The notes beneath the pieces were generated by a model. The model ran no database searches, was not told the origin of the DNA, and was given only the letters and a program-made list of their open reading frames with translations. A stretch of 64,000 bases of DNA from Gracilibacillus orientalis (GTDB taxonomy: Bacteria > Bacillota > Bacilli > Bacillales > Amphibacillaceae). The stretch is taken from positions 434,001 to 498,000 of the forward strand of contig NZ_FOTR01000001.1 in assembly GCF_900114645.1 (NCBI RefSeq), in the 5' to 3' direction. This document shows positions 43,230 through 50,769 of this stretch, in pieces. The first letter of the stretch is position 1; each line of letters begins with the position of its first letter. A program made the translations under genes and the position numbers.

Positions 43230-44114
43230 TTAACCTTTGACCGCTCCGGATGTTGCTCCTTTTTCAAATGTCTTCTGAACTACTAGATAGAAAATCAGTA
43301 CAGGAATTACTGTCATCGCAATCGCTGCAGTCATTAAACCGTAATCGGTACCATATTGTGAACTAACATTAGATAATAACACTACGATTGGTGCTACTTT
43401 TTCGTGTGAGACTAATACTAATGAGGAAAATAAATCGTTATATGACCAAAGGAATACAAATATACCCACTGTTGCGAAAGAAGGTAATGATATCGGTAAG
43501 AATATTCTAGTAAACATTTTGAAGCGACCGCAGCCATCCATTACAGATGCCTCTTCCAATTCTTTTGGGATGGTCGCCATATAACCACTGATAACCAAAA
43601 TAGCAAAAGGCAGATTACCCGCAGTATGAGGAATAATCAGCGCAAGGTATGTATTGACAAGGTCCATTTGAATCATCATCCGGTATACAGGAACAATGGT
43701 AGCAAAAGCCGGAATTAGCAAACTCGCAATTAACAAAGCTTGTAATAACCCTCTTAACTTAAATTGCATCCGTGCCATTGCAAAAGCTGCTAACCCACCA
43801 ATAAACAATACAAGTAGTACAACAGATCCAGATATAATAAAACTATTCATATAACTCTTTCCTATGTTAACCGTTTCAAACGCATTGACATAATTTTGCA
43901 TCGTTGGGTCAGTTGGCATTTTAAATGTATCCGTAATAATCTCACGTGAGTCCTTAAAAGAATTCAAAAATACCCATGCTAAAGGAAAAATGGTAGTCAT
44001 TGACCATAAAGTAAGTACGACGTAAATAAATATTTTCCCTACTTTTGACTGAGAAAAATATCTTTCTTGAAACCTTTCCCAAAATGTTAAACGGTCCTTA
44101 GTATAAGTATGCAA
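43230..44114 (-). CDS. ABC sugar permease (MalG/NgcG type)
   Basis: Membrane subunit of the chitooligosaccharide-type importer, about 294 aa, six transmembrane segments. The EAA loop reads LEEASVMDGCGRFKMFTRIFLPISLP and the C-terminus QKTFEKGATSGAVKG. TTG 44114 is better spaced from AGAGG than TTG 44120. It follows the partner permease by about 20 bp. Confidence 0.92.
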   Translation of the reverse strand: MHTYTKDRLTFWERFQERYFSQSKVGKIFIYVVLTLWSMTTIFPLAWVFLNSFKDSREIITDTFKMPTDPTMQNYVNAFETVNIGKSYMNSFIISGSVVLLVLFIGGLAAFAMARMQFKLRGLLQALLIASLLIPAFATIVPVYRMMIQMDLVNTYLALIIPHTAGNLPFAILVISGYMATIPKELEEASVMDGCGRFKMFTRIFLPISLPSFATVGIFVFLWSYNDLFSSLVLVSHEKVAPIVVLLSNVSSQYGTDYGLMTAAIAMTVIPVLIFYLVVQKTFEKGATSGAVKG

Positions 44115-44135
44115 TGGCAAACACCTCTCTTCCTT

Positions 44136-44999
44136 TTAGTATGTTACTTCTTCTTTTTGCAATAATTTGTTCGTAATAAACGCTAAAGTTAAACCTAAAA
44201 CAACGATTAATACTGCGATAGTAGCACCATATCCCATTGCCGTATCTTCAAATGCCTTCTGATACATATAGGTTCCTAATACTTCCGAGGAACTTCCAGG
44301 ACCACCTCTGGTAATAATGTATACCAGTTCAAATATCTTTAACGTACCGGTAATAGCAAGAACAATACATGTTTTCAAATCACTCACTATTAACGGAATC
44401 GTCAGTTTAAACATCTTTTGTACACCGGTAATCCCTTCTAAAGCAGCTGCTTCATAAAAGTCATCTGGGATTTTTTGAATAGCCGTTAGCAATATCACAA
44501 AGTAAAAACCAACATAATTCCATATCGTTGGGATAGCTACCATGTATAAGGACGATTGCTCGGTGAGCCATAACACTCTTTCTAAACCAAGATTAACTAA
44601 AATCTCATTCAGCAAACCATTTCTGTAATTGTAGATCAGCGTAAATAATAACCCGATTGCTGCCCCGGAAATGACGATCGGAAAGAAAAATGTAGTACGG
44701 TAAAACCCGGTACCTTTCGTAATCGCATTGACCATTATCGCAAGAATAAGTGCGATCCCAACTTGAAAAATCGTCACGTATAACATTAACTCCAAGGAAT
44801 TGAATAATGCTTCTCTAGCAATCTCATCATTCCATAACCGAACGTAGTTATCTAGTCCAATAAACGTAGAATTAAAGAATCCATCCGTTTTATAAAAGCT
44901 CTGCAGAATATTTTCCACAAACGGATAATACAAAAAGATGCCTGTTATGATAAAAGCAGGCGTGAGAAAGAGAAAAACATACAGTTTATCACCCTTCAT
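44136..44999 (-). CDS. ABC sugar permease (MalF/NgcF type)
   Basis: Partner permease, about 287 aa from the ATG 44999 (GGGAGGA upstream; longer in-frame starts lack one). Six transmembrane segments begin LYVFLFLTPAFIITGIFLYYPF. The EAA loop is FYEAAALEGITGVQKMFKLTIPLI. Like the other importers in the window it has no ATPase gene beside it. Confidence 0.92.
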   Translation of the reverse strand: MKGDKLYVFLFLTPAFIITGIFLYYPFVENILQSFYKTDGFFNSTFIGLDNYVRLWNDEIAREALFNSLELMLYVTIFQVGIALILAIMVNAITKGTGFYRTTFFFPIVISGAAIGLLFTLIYNYRNGLLNEILVNLGLERVLWLTEQSSLYMVAIPTIWNYVGFYFVILLTAIQKIPDDFYEAAALEGITGVQKMFKLTIPLIVSDLKTCIVLAITGTLKIFELVYIITRGGPGSSSEVLGTYMYQKAFEDTAMGYGATIAVLIVVLGLTLAFITNKLLQKEEVTY

Positions 45000-45076
45000 G
45001 ATATCCTCCCTTCCAGATGAGCAACGAGGCTGACACTGATACAGCGACAACCTCCTATTTGCTCTCTAGTTATCTA

Positions 45077-46390
45077 TTACTCTTCCATTTCAACTGCTTC
45101 CTGTAATACTTGCTCACCAGTTTTATTTCCACTCACAATTTCCGGTACACTCGTACGCATATGGGTAAACGCTTCTGGATAAATGCGGTCATTAATCGGT
45201 AATGCTACTGCTGGTGCATCACTTATTAATTGATGACCACCCTCTAAATATGCTGGCAAACCTTCTAATGCACCTTTTGCTGGTGGTTGACCTGTTGCTC
45301 CCGCAATCCGAACTATTACTTCTTCAGAGGTTAAATAGTTAAATAGATCTACCACTGCATCGTGCCTCGCTTCATCTTCATAAGATTTGGTACTGATAAA
45401 CCATCCTTGAGATGCACCACCAACAATTTCACCAGTTTCGCCTCCATCAGCATAAACCGGCATCGGTAAAACGGTTACATCTTCGCCCATTTCCGCTTCT
45501 TCCAACTGCCCCCATAACCAGGAACCTTCGAAAATCATTGCTGCTTGTTCCTGTTTAAATAATTCTTGAGCCATAGCTAGATCTATCGTAGCTGCATCAG
45601 GAGTAAATGCTCCCATATCAGCATGTTTCTTTATATTATCTAAACCTTCAGCCCACGCTGGATTTTGGTCTGCTAATTCTGCTGAGTAATTTTCCATCCC
45701 ACCTGCAGCAAGTGCATAGTGTTCTACTACATAATAAGAGTCCTCTGTTGACGCTGCAATTGGAACAATATCTGTTTCAGCAAACGCTTTAATTGCTGCT
45801 TCATATTTCTCCCAAGTGGTAGGTAGTTCAATACCTTGTTCTTCAAATAATTTTTCATTAACGAATAATCCTTCATAGAAACCTGATTGTGGTGCAGCAT
45901 AAATGTTACCGTCGCTATGTCTTTGTTGTTCAAGCATGGAGTTAAATCCAGATAAGTCTATGTCTTCAGCTTCCTCTAAGTTCACAACCTTACCTTCTTC
46001 GATAATCCCTTCTGCATCTATTGTATTAAAATAGAACATAATATCAGGTTCGTTATCAGAAGAGAAATCTGTATTTACTTTAGTACGAATTGTACCGGCA
46101 TCTGCTGATTGTGAGTCATTTTCAATAGTTACATGCGGATTTTCGCTCACAAATTCATCTAATACTTCTTGGAATACTTCACCTGCGGGATCCGTACCCG
46201 CCATAGTCGTTACCACTCGAAGATCAACTTCTCCAGATGCTTCTTCTGTATCTGCGTCTGTCTCTTCAGCACTGTCAGAATTGTCATCACTGTCTACCGG
46301 AGTTGAACCGCTTTCATCATTTGAACATGCTACTAAACCTATTAAAACAAACAAAAGAACTAACAACAGACTCCATTTAAATTGCTTCAA
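45077..46390 (-). CDS. ABC sugar-binding lipoprotein, probable chitooligosaccharide binding
   Basis: First gene of the operon, 437 aa. A signal peptide ends in lipobox LIGLVACSND, followed by an Asp/Glu/Ser-rich linker. A type-1 solute-binding domain follows (VDLRVVTTMAGTDPAGEVFQEVLDEF, then EQAAMIFEGSWLWGQLEEAEMGEDVTVLPMPVYADGG). The start is TTG 46390 behind AAAAGGGG. Binding of GlcNAc oligomers is inferred from the NagR operator upstream, the GH20 gene downstream and the divergent nagAB genes, not from residues. Confidence 0.88.
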   Translation of the reverse strand: MKQFKWSLLLVLLFVLIGLVACSNDESGSTPVDSDDNSDSAEETDADTEEASGEVDLRVVTTMAGTDPAGEVFQEVLDEFVSENPHVTIENDSQSADAGTIRTKVNTDFSSDNEPDIMFYFNTIDAEGIIEEGKVVNLEEAEDIDLSGFNSMLEQQRHSDGNIYAAPQSGFYEGLFVNEKLFEEQGIELPTTWEKYEAAIKAFAETDIVPIAASTEDSYYVVEHYALAAGGMENYSAELADQNPAWAEGLDNIKKHADMGAFTPDAATIDLAMAQELFKQEQAAMIFEGSWLWGQLEEAEMGEDVTVLPMPVYADGGETGEIVGGASQGWFISTKSYEDEARHDAVVDLFNYLTSEEVIVRIAGATGQPPAKGALEGLPAYLEGGHQLISDAPAVALPINDRIYPEAFTHMRTSVPEIVSGNKTGEQVLQEAVEMEE

Positions 46391-46414
46391 CCTAACTACC
46401 CCTTTTCTTTAAAG

Positions 46415-46448
46415 TTTATCAACAACCTATGTACAGTTGTCTATACCT
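46415..46448 (-). promoter_or_regulatory. NagR operator and promoter of the ABC operon
   Basis: On the minus strand AGGTATAGACAACT (46435-46448) is identical to the site before the PTS operon. TAGACA (46438-46443), 17 bp, GATAAA (46415-46420) form a plausible promoter, with the operator covering the -35. Confidence 0.75.
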
Positions 46449-46735
46449 AATATAGCTTTAGGGGGTTGAAATGTCAATACCTTTTCTATAATTCTTCCAT
46501 ATTCAACCATCATCTCAATAAACCGGTTAGAAACCTTAATAAATCAATCTATAATAGTAGTATATTTCTCATTAATACCATACTATTTTTCGATCATACT
46601 ATTGCTTAAATCCTTCCTCATTTAAAAGATCTGTTGTTTTGGATAAAAATCACTACACATGTATATACCATTTACAACCTTTTTGTCATAACTGTTCACA
46701 CACTTTTCACAAAAAATAAACCATATCTTTTCATT

Positions 46736-46774
46736 AGGTATAGACAACCATACTTTAAACTGATATTCTATAAT
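46736..46774 (+). promoter_or_regulatory. NagR operator and promoter of nagA
   Basis: AGGTATAGACAACC (46736-46749) differs from the canonical site only in the last base. TAGACA (46741-46746) is 17 bp from TATTCT (46764-46769); TATAAT at 46769-46774 is an alternative -10. Confidence 0.75.
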
Positions 46775-46806
46775 TAACAACTTATTCTCTAAAGGTGTGA
46801 TCATAA

Positions 46807-47988
46807 TTGGATAGACAAAAGCTTTTGATTAAAAATATGAAAATATATGCAGAAAACAAGAAACTTCATAACGGATTCATTAAAATCAAGGATCATATCA
46901 TCGAAGAAATTGGTACATTAGACCACTTAACAACAGAAGAGGGATACCGAATCCTTGATTTTTCAGATAAACATGTAAAAGCGATTCCTGGATTAATCGA
47001 CGTTCATATACACGGCGCAAACGGAGCTGATGTAATGGATGGTACGAAACAGGCATTGCAAACAATGGCTGATACATTACCGAAAGAAGGAACGACTTCT
47101 TTTTTAGCAACTACTATGACCCAAAGTAACGACGATATCGAAAAAGCGATTAAAAATGCCGTTTCCTACATGGACCAGCAACATTCAGGAGAAGCTGAGA
47201 TTATCGGGATTCATTTAGAAGGGCCATTCATCAACATAAAGCGAAAAGGAGCACAATCCGAAGCACATATAAAAGAACCTGATATTACACTCTTTCAAAA
47301 ATGGCAGCAATTAGCGAACAAACAAATAAAACTTGTCACACTTGCGCCGGAAGTAAATGGTGGAATGGAATTTATTCAACATTTAAAAAGTCAAGGCATT
47401 ATTGCATCAGCAGGACATACCGATGCCACAGCCGAACAAATTAAGACAGCTATCAAATATGGCTTATCCCATATTACACATTTGTATAACCAAATGCGCG
47501 GCTTTCATCATCGGGAACCAGGTGTAGTAGGTGCAGCATGGCTTCAGAAGGAGTTGATGGTAGAAATGATAGCTGACGGTGTTCACTCTACCCCTGAAGC
47601 GATCCAGACAGCTTTTGAGCTCAAAGGGAAAGACAGATTACTCTTAATAACAGATGCAATGAGAGCAAAGTGTCTGCATGATGGTCATTATGATTTAGGC
47701 GGCCAAAAGGTTAATGTCGTAGAACAAAAAGCAAGACTAGATGACGGTACACTAGCAGGTAGCACTTTGAAATTGGGAGATGCAATGAAAAATATCATCC
47801 ATTTTAGTGGTTGTACTTTCGAGGAGGCGATCGCCATGACATCTGCAAATGCTGCAAAAGAATTGGGCATGATAAACAGAAAAGGTACAATTGCTGAAAA
47901 AAAAGATGCCGATATCGTTTTATTAGATGATAACAATGATATCCTTCTTACACTATGCCGCGGAGAAATTGCTTACGAAAGGATGTAA
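46807..47988 (+). CDS. nagA: N-acetylglucosamine-6-phosphate deacetylase
   Basis: Removes acetate from GlcNAc-6-P to give GlcN-6-P. The 393-residue amidohydrolase has the metal/substrate motifs HIH at 67-69, the metal-binding Glu138 in GIHLEGPFIN, His204 in SAGHTDAT, His225 in ITHLYNQMRGFHHREPG and catalytic Asp283 in LLITDAMRA. The start is TTG 46807 behind AAGGTGTGA; the N-terminus then aligns with other NagA proteins, while ATG 46837 would cut off the first strand. It heads the nagA-nagB-nagR-murQ gene order. Confidence 0.95.
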   Translation: MDRQKLLIKNMKIYAENKKLHNGFIKIKDHIIEEIGTLDHLTTEEGYRILDFSDKHVKAIPGLIDVHIHGANGADVMDGTKQALQTMADTLPKEGTTSFLATTMTQSNDDIEKAIKNAVSYMDQQHSGEAEIIGIHLEGPFINIKRKGAQSEAHIKEPDITLFQKWQQLANKQIKLVTLAPEVNGGMEFIQHLKSQGIIASAGHTDATAEQIKTAIKYGLSHITHLYNQMRGFHHREPGVVGAAWLQKELMVEMIADGVHSTPEAIQTAFELKGKDRLLLITDAMRAKCLHDGHYDLGGQKVNVVEQKARLDDGTLAGSTLKLGDAMKNIIHFSGCTFEEAIAMTSANAAKELGMINRKGTIAEKKDADIVLLDDNNDILLTLCRGEIAYERM

Positions 47989-47994
47989 CAAAAG

Positions 47995-48726
47995 ATGAAA
48001 TTAATTCGCACAACTAATCATCTAGAAATGAGTAAAATTGCAGCAAATATTATCTTAGATAGAATTAAATCAAGTTCACATATCACATTGGGATTAGCTA
48101 CTGGTGGGACCCCCATTCAAACATATGCCCATTTAGCGCAAGATTATCAGGAAAACCAAACTTCCTATCAACATGTCAGCACATTTAATTTAGATGAGTA
48201 TATTGGACTTCCCGAAGAGGATCCTAACAGTTACCACTATTATATGTATAAGCATTTTTTCAGCAAAGTAAATCTTCCTCAGGATCAAACTTTCATTCCA
48301 AATGGACTTGCGCAAGATTTGGAAGCAGAATGCCAAGCATACGAAGAAATGATAAAACAACACAACGGGATTGATCTACAACTATTGGGATTAGGTAAAA
48401 ATGGACACATAGGGTTTAATGAACCTGGAACATCATTTGATCAACATACACACATCGTATCATTAACTCAATCAACGATTCAGGCTAATGCCCGCTTTTT
48501 TGACTCAATCGAGCATGTTCCTAGACATTCCATCACAATGGGAATTGGTTCAATCATGGAAAGCAAAGAAATATTGCTCTTGGTCTCTGGAAAAGAAAAG
48601 AATCAAGCACTTAATAAACTCATACATGGTCAAATAGACGAACAATTTCCAGCATCTATCCTAAACAGGCATGAAAATGTTACCATCATTGCAGATGAAG
48701 ATGCTATAATGGATACTAATATTTAA
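47995..48726 (+). CDS. nagB: Glucosamine-6-phosphate deaminase
   Basis: Converts GlcN-6-P to fructose-6-P and ammonia, the entry to glycolysis. It has 243 aa, the Bacillus size. It shows GLATGGTPIQTYAHLA near the N-terminus, the catalytic Asp in TFNLDEYIGLP and the active-site loop LLGLGKNGHIGFNEPGT. It begins 6 bp after nagA. Confidence 0.96.
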   Translation: MKLIRTTNHLEMSKIAANIILDRIKSSSHITLGLATGGTPIQTYAHLAQDYQENQTSYQHVSTFNLDEYIGLPEEDPNSYHYYMYKHFFSKVNLPQDQTFIPNGLAQDLEAECQAYEEMIKQHNGIDLQLLGLGKNGHIGFNEPGTSFDQHTHIVSLTQSTIQANARFFDSIEHVPRHSITMGIGSIMESKEILLLVSGKEKNQALNKLIHGQIDEQFPASILNRHENVTIIADEDAIMDTNI

Positions 48727-48890
48727 TAAAGCATCATGTAAAAGCCAGTGATATTGCCCGAAAAAATCCCTTTTTCACAATATAAATCTAACGCTAGATA
48801 AGTGGGTGAACTTCCATCAGCGGAGTTAGCACCGTGAAAATCCACTTCATATATTAGCAATAAGAGCAAATACTGAAAGGAGATAGTCCA
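48727..48890 (+). other. Spacer between nagB and nagR with an imperfect inverted repeat
   Basis: Contains AAGTGG at about 48798 facing CCACTT at about 48841, and between them GAACTTCC / GGAGTT (48807-48826). It could be a small structured RNA spacer or a decayed intergenic repeat. nagR may have its own promoter here, but none is clear. Confidence 0.35.
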
Positions 48891-49613
48891 ATGATAGATA
48901 AGCAATCACCAATCCCTATTTATCATCAGTTAGAGGAACAAATTAAATCCAAAATAGAAAATGGTGATTACAACCCAGGTGACGCATTACCATCCGAGAG
49001 AGAATATGCTGAGCAACTGAACATCAGCAGAATGACAGTACGGCAAGCAATCACTAATTTAGTAAATGAACGTTATTTACATCGTGTAAAAGGTAAAGGA
49101 ACGTTCATAACAGAGCAAAAATTAGAACAAAACTTAAACGGACTTACAAGCTTTACAGAAGACATGAAAGCACGCGGGATGGATCCAAGCAACAAATTAA
49201 TAAACTTTGAAATGATTCCTGCCAACCAGAGTTTAGCTGAGCAGCTTGATATACCAGAACACGCGCCAATTTATGAGATAAAACGAATACGATTAGCAGA
49301 GAATATTCCCATGGCTCTGGAACGTACTTACATATCTGCAAATTTGATTAAAGGTTTGACCGATAACATTGTCCAAAACTCGATTTACCAATATATCGAG
49401 AATGAAATGGGTTTGAAGATAGGAAAAGCAAGTCAAATATTTGAAGCTACTATTGCAAATGAGGAAGAGATTGAATATTTGGAGATACCAGAGCAATCAC
49501 CGGTCCTCTTTATGAAAAGAACAACACAACTAGAAAATGGCACTACATTTGAAGTGGTTAAATCCTCTTACCGTGCAGATCGCTACAAATTTATGCTTGA
49601 TCTAGAACGTTAA
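48891..49613 (+). CDS. nagR: GntR/HutC-family repressor NagR (YvoA)
   Basis: Repressor of amino-sugar genes, relieved by GlcN-6-P or GlcNAc-6-P in characterised homologues. The winged helix-turn-helix covers residues 1-72 (PIPIYHQLEEQIKSKIENGDYNPGDALPSEREYAEQ, then RMTVRQAITNLVNERYL). The UTRA effector domain covers about 92-235. It has 240 aa, as in Bacillus subtilis NagR. Its location after nagAB matches the Bacillus order. Four or five matching operators are present in the window. Confidence 0.93.
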   Translation: MIDKQSPIPIYHQLEEQIKSKIENGDYNPGDALPSEREYAEQLNISRMTVRQAITNLVNERYLHRVKGKGTFITEQKLEQNLNGLTSFTEDMKARGMDPSNKLINFEMIPANQSLAEQLDIPEHAPIYEIKRIRLAENIPMALERTYISANLIKGLTDNIVQNSIYQYIENEMGLKIGKASQIFEATIANEEEIEYLEIPEQSPVLFMKRTTQLENGTTFEVVKSSYRADRYKFMLDLER

Positions 49614-49629
49614 TAAGGAGCGACGTATT

Positions 49630-50550
49630 ATGGTCAAAACAGTTACAGAAGCGACAAATCAAAAATCACTTTCAATTGATGAAATGGACGCTATCGATAT
49701 CGTTTCTTTAATGCTGGAAGAAGATCGCCATATTCAAGAAGGAATTCAAAAATCATTAACGGCGATTGCAGAATCAGTTGAGCTGATTGTAGACAAGTGG
49801 CAACATGATGCTCGTGTCTTTGTTGTTGGCGCTGGAACAAGTGGACGTATCGGTGTATTAGACGCAGTTGAGCTTGGGCCAACATTTTCGATCGACCCTG
49901 ACCGTTGGATCGCGTTTGTTGCTGGTGGAAAAAACGCGATGTGGGAACCGCTTGAGCAACATGAAGATAGCGCATCCGATATTGTCCAGGAATTACAGTC
50001 ATGCAATTTTAATGAAAACGATGTACTGATTGCTATTAGTGCGAGCGGCACTACTCCCTATTCGTTAGCTGCTCTTACCTATGCAAAAGAAAAACAGGCT
50101 TCCTCGATCTCGATCAGCTGTAATCATCAAACAATGTCAAGTGAATTAAGTGATGTCGCCATCGAATTGATAGTAGGTCCTGAAGTAATCAGAGGATCAA
50201 CAAGATTAAAAGCCGGTACCGCCCAAAAAATAGCCATCAATATGATTTCAACTGCTACCATGATTAAACTGGGAAAAGTGTATCAGAATGAGATGGTAGA
50301 TATGCAGCTCATTAATCATAAATTAGTAAAACGAGCCGAAACGATGTTGATGCAATTGACAACTCTTAATGAAGAAGAAGCAAAAGCATTAATGAACGAA
50401 ACAAACAACGATGTAAAGCTTTCCCTAATTATATCCAAAACAGGTTGCACCATACAGGAAGCAAATAACTATCTAATCAGAGCAAATAATCACGTAAAAA
50501 AAGCGATCCAATTATATGAAACCAATCAGAGGAATAGTGAAAACAAATGA
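49630..50550 (+). CDS. murQ: N-acetylmuramic acid-6-phosphate etherase
   Basis: Splits the lactyl ether of MurNAc-6-P to GlcNAc-6-P and lactate, linking cell-wall recycling to NagA. The 306-residue SIS-domain protein shows VGAGTSGRIGVLDAVELGPTF, AISASGTTPYSLAAL and the C-terminal GSTRLKAGTAQKIAINMIST motif. It begins 17 bp after nagR behind AAGGAG, and so probably belongs to the same transcript. The MurNAc-specific transporter murP is not in the window. Confidence 0.95.
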   Translation: MVKTVTEATNQKSLSIDEMDAIDIVSLMLEEDRHIQEGIQKSLTAIAESVELIVDKWQHDARVFVVGAGTSGRIGVLDAVELGPTFSIDPDRWIAFVAGGKNAMWEPLEQHEDSASDIVQELQSCNFNENDVLIAISASGTTPYSLAALTYAKEKQASSISISCNHQTMSSELSDVAIELIVGPEVIRGSTRLKAGTAQKIAINMISTATMIKLGKVYQNEMVDMQLINHKLVKRAETMLMQLTTLNEEEAKALMNETNNDVKLSLIISKTGCTIQEANNYLIRANNHVKKAIQLYETNQRNSENK

Positions 50551-50563
50551 AGTAATATATCTC

Positions 50564-50592
50564 TTCACAAATCGTATAGTCTTCGCTATAAT
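50564..50592 (+). promoter_or_regulatory. SigA promoter of the 26-residue peptide gene
   Basis: TTCACA (50564-50569), 17-bp spacer, consensus TATAAT (50587-50592). The inferred start is at about 50600, 50 nt before the start codon. Confidence 0.75.
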
Positions 50593-50648
50593 AGAGAAAG
50601 AATAAAGTACATAAGTGATCGAGGTTTTTATAAAAAAGGAGGATCCTC

Positions 50649-50729
50649 ATGAATATCGCATTAATCATCGGTGTTATTGTGGCATTTATAGTAGCTATCT
50701 TCGCTGCAGGATACGAAGCGAAACATTAA
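50649..50729 (+). CDS. 26-residue single-pass membrane peptide
   Basis: A complete small gene that automatic tracks would miss. ATG 50649 follows AAAAAGGAGGATCC (near-perfect ribosome binding site). The peptide starts MNIALIIGVIVAFIVAIF and ends AAGYEAKH, so it is one transmembrane helix with a short polar tail. A good promoter lies upstream and a strong terminator directly after the TAA. I do not recognise the family. Size and layout resemble small membrane proteins that regulate a larger complex, or a type I toxin, but neither an antisense RNA nor a partner gene is evident. Confidence 0.7.
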   Translation: MNIALIIGVIVAFIVAIFAAGYEAKH

Positions 50730-50732
50730 ACG

Positions 50733-50765
50733 AAAGGCTTGCTCTTAACGAAAGCAAGCCTTTTT
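50733..50765. terminator. Terminator shared by the small peptide gene and the GH13 gene
   Basis: Stem GGCTTGCT (50736-50743) / AGCAAGCC (50753-50760), flanked by AAA and TTTTT, between convergent genes. Confidence 0.88.
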
Positions 50766-50769
50766 CTTA

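Larger units (their letters stand above)
46391..46806. promoter_or_regulatory. Divergent control region between ABC operon and nagA
   Basis: About 415 bp with two NagR operators at its two ends, listed separately, and no gene. The middle part (46450-46730) is AT-rich without a feature I can name; a frame at 46622-46804 is unsupported. Confidence 0.7.

Noticed and set aside
46622-46804. A 60-codon frame between the ABC operon and nagA
   Set aside because: No ribosome binding site, runs across the nagA operator and promoter, and has no family character.
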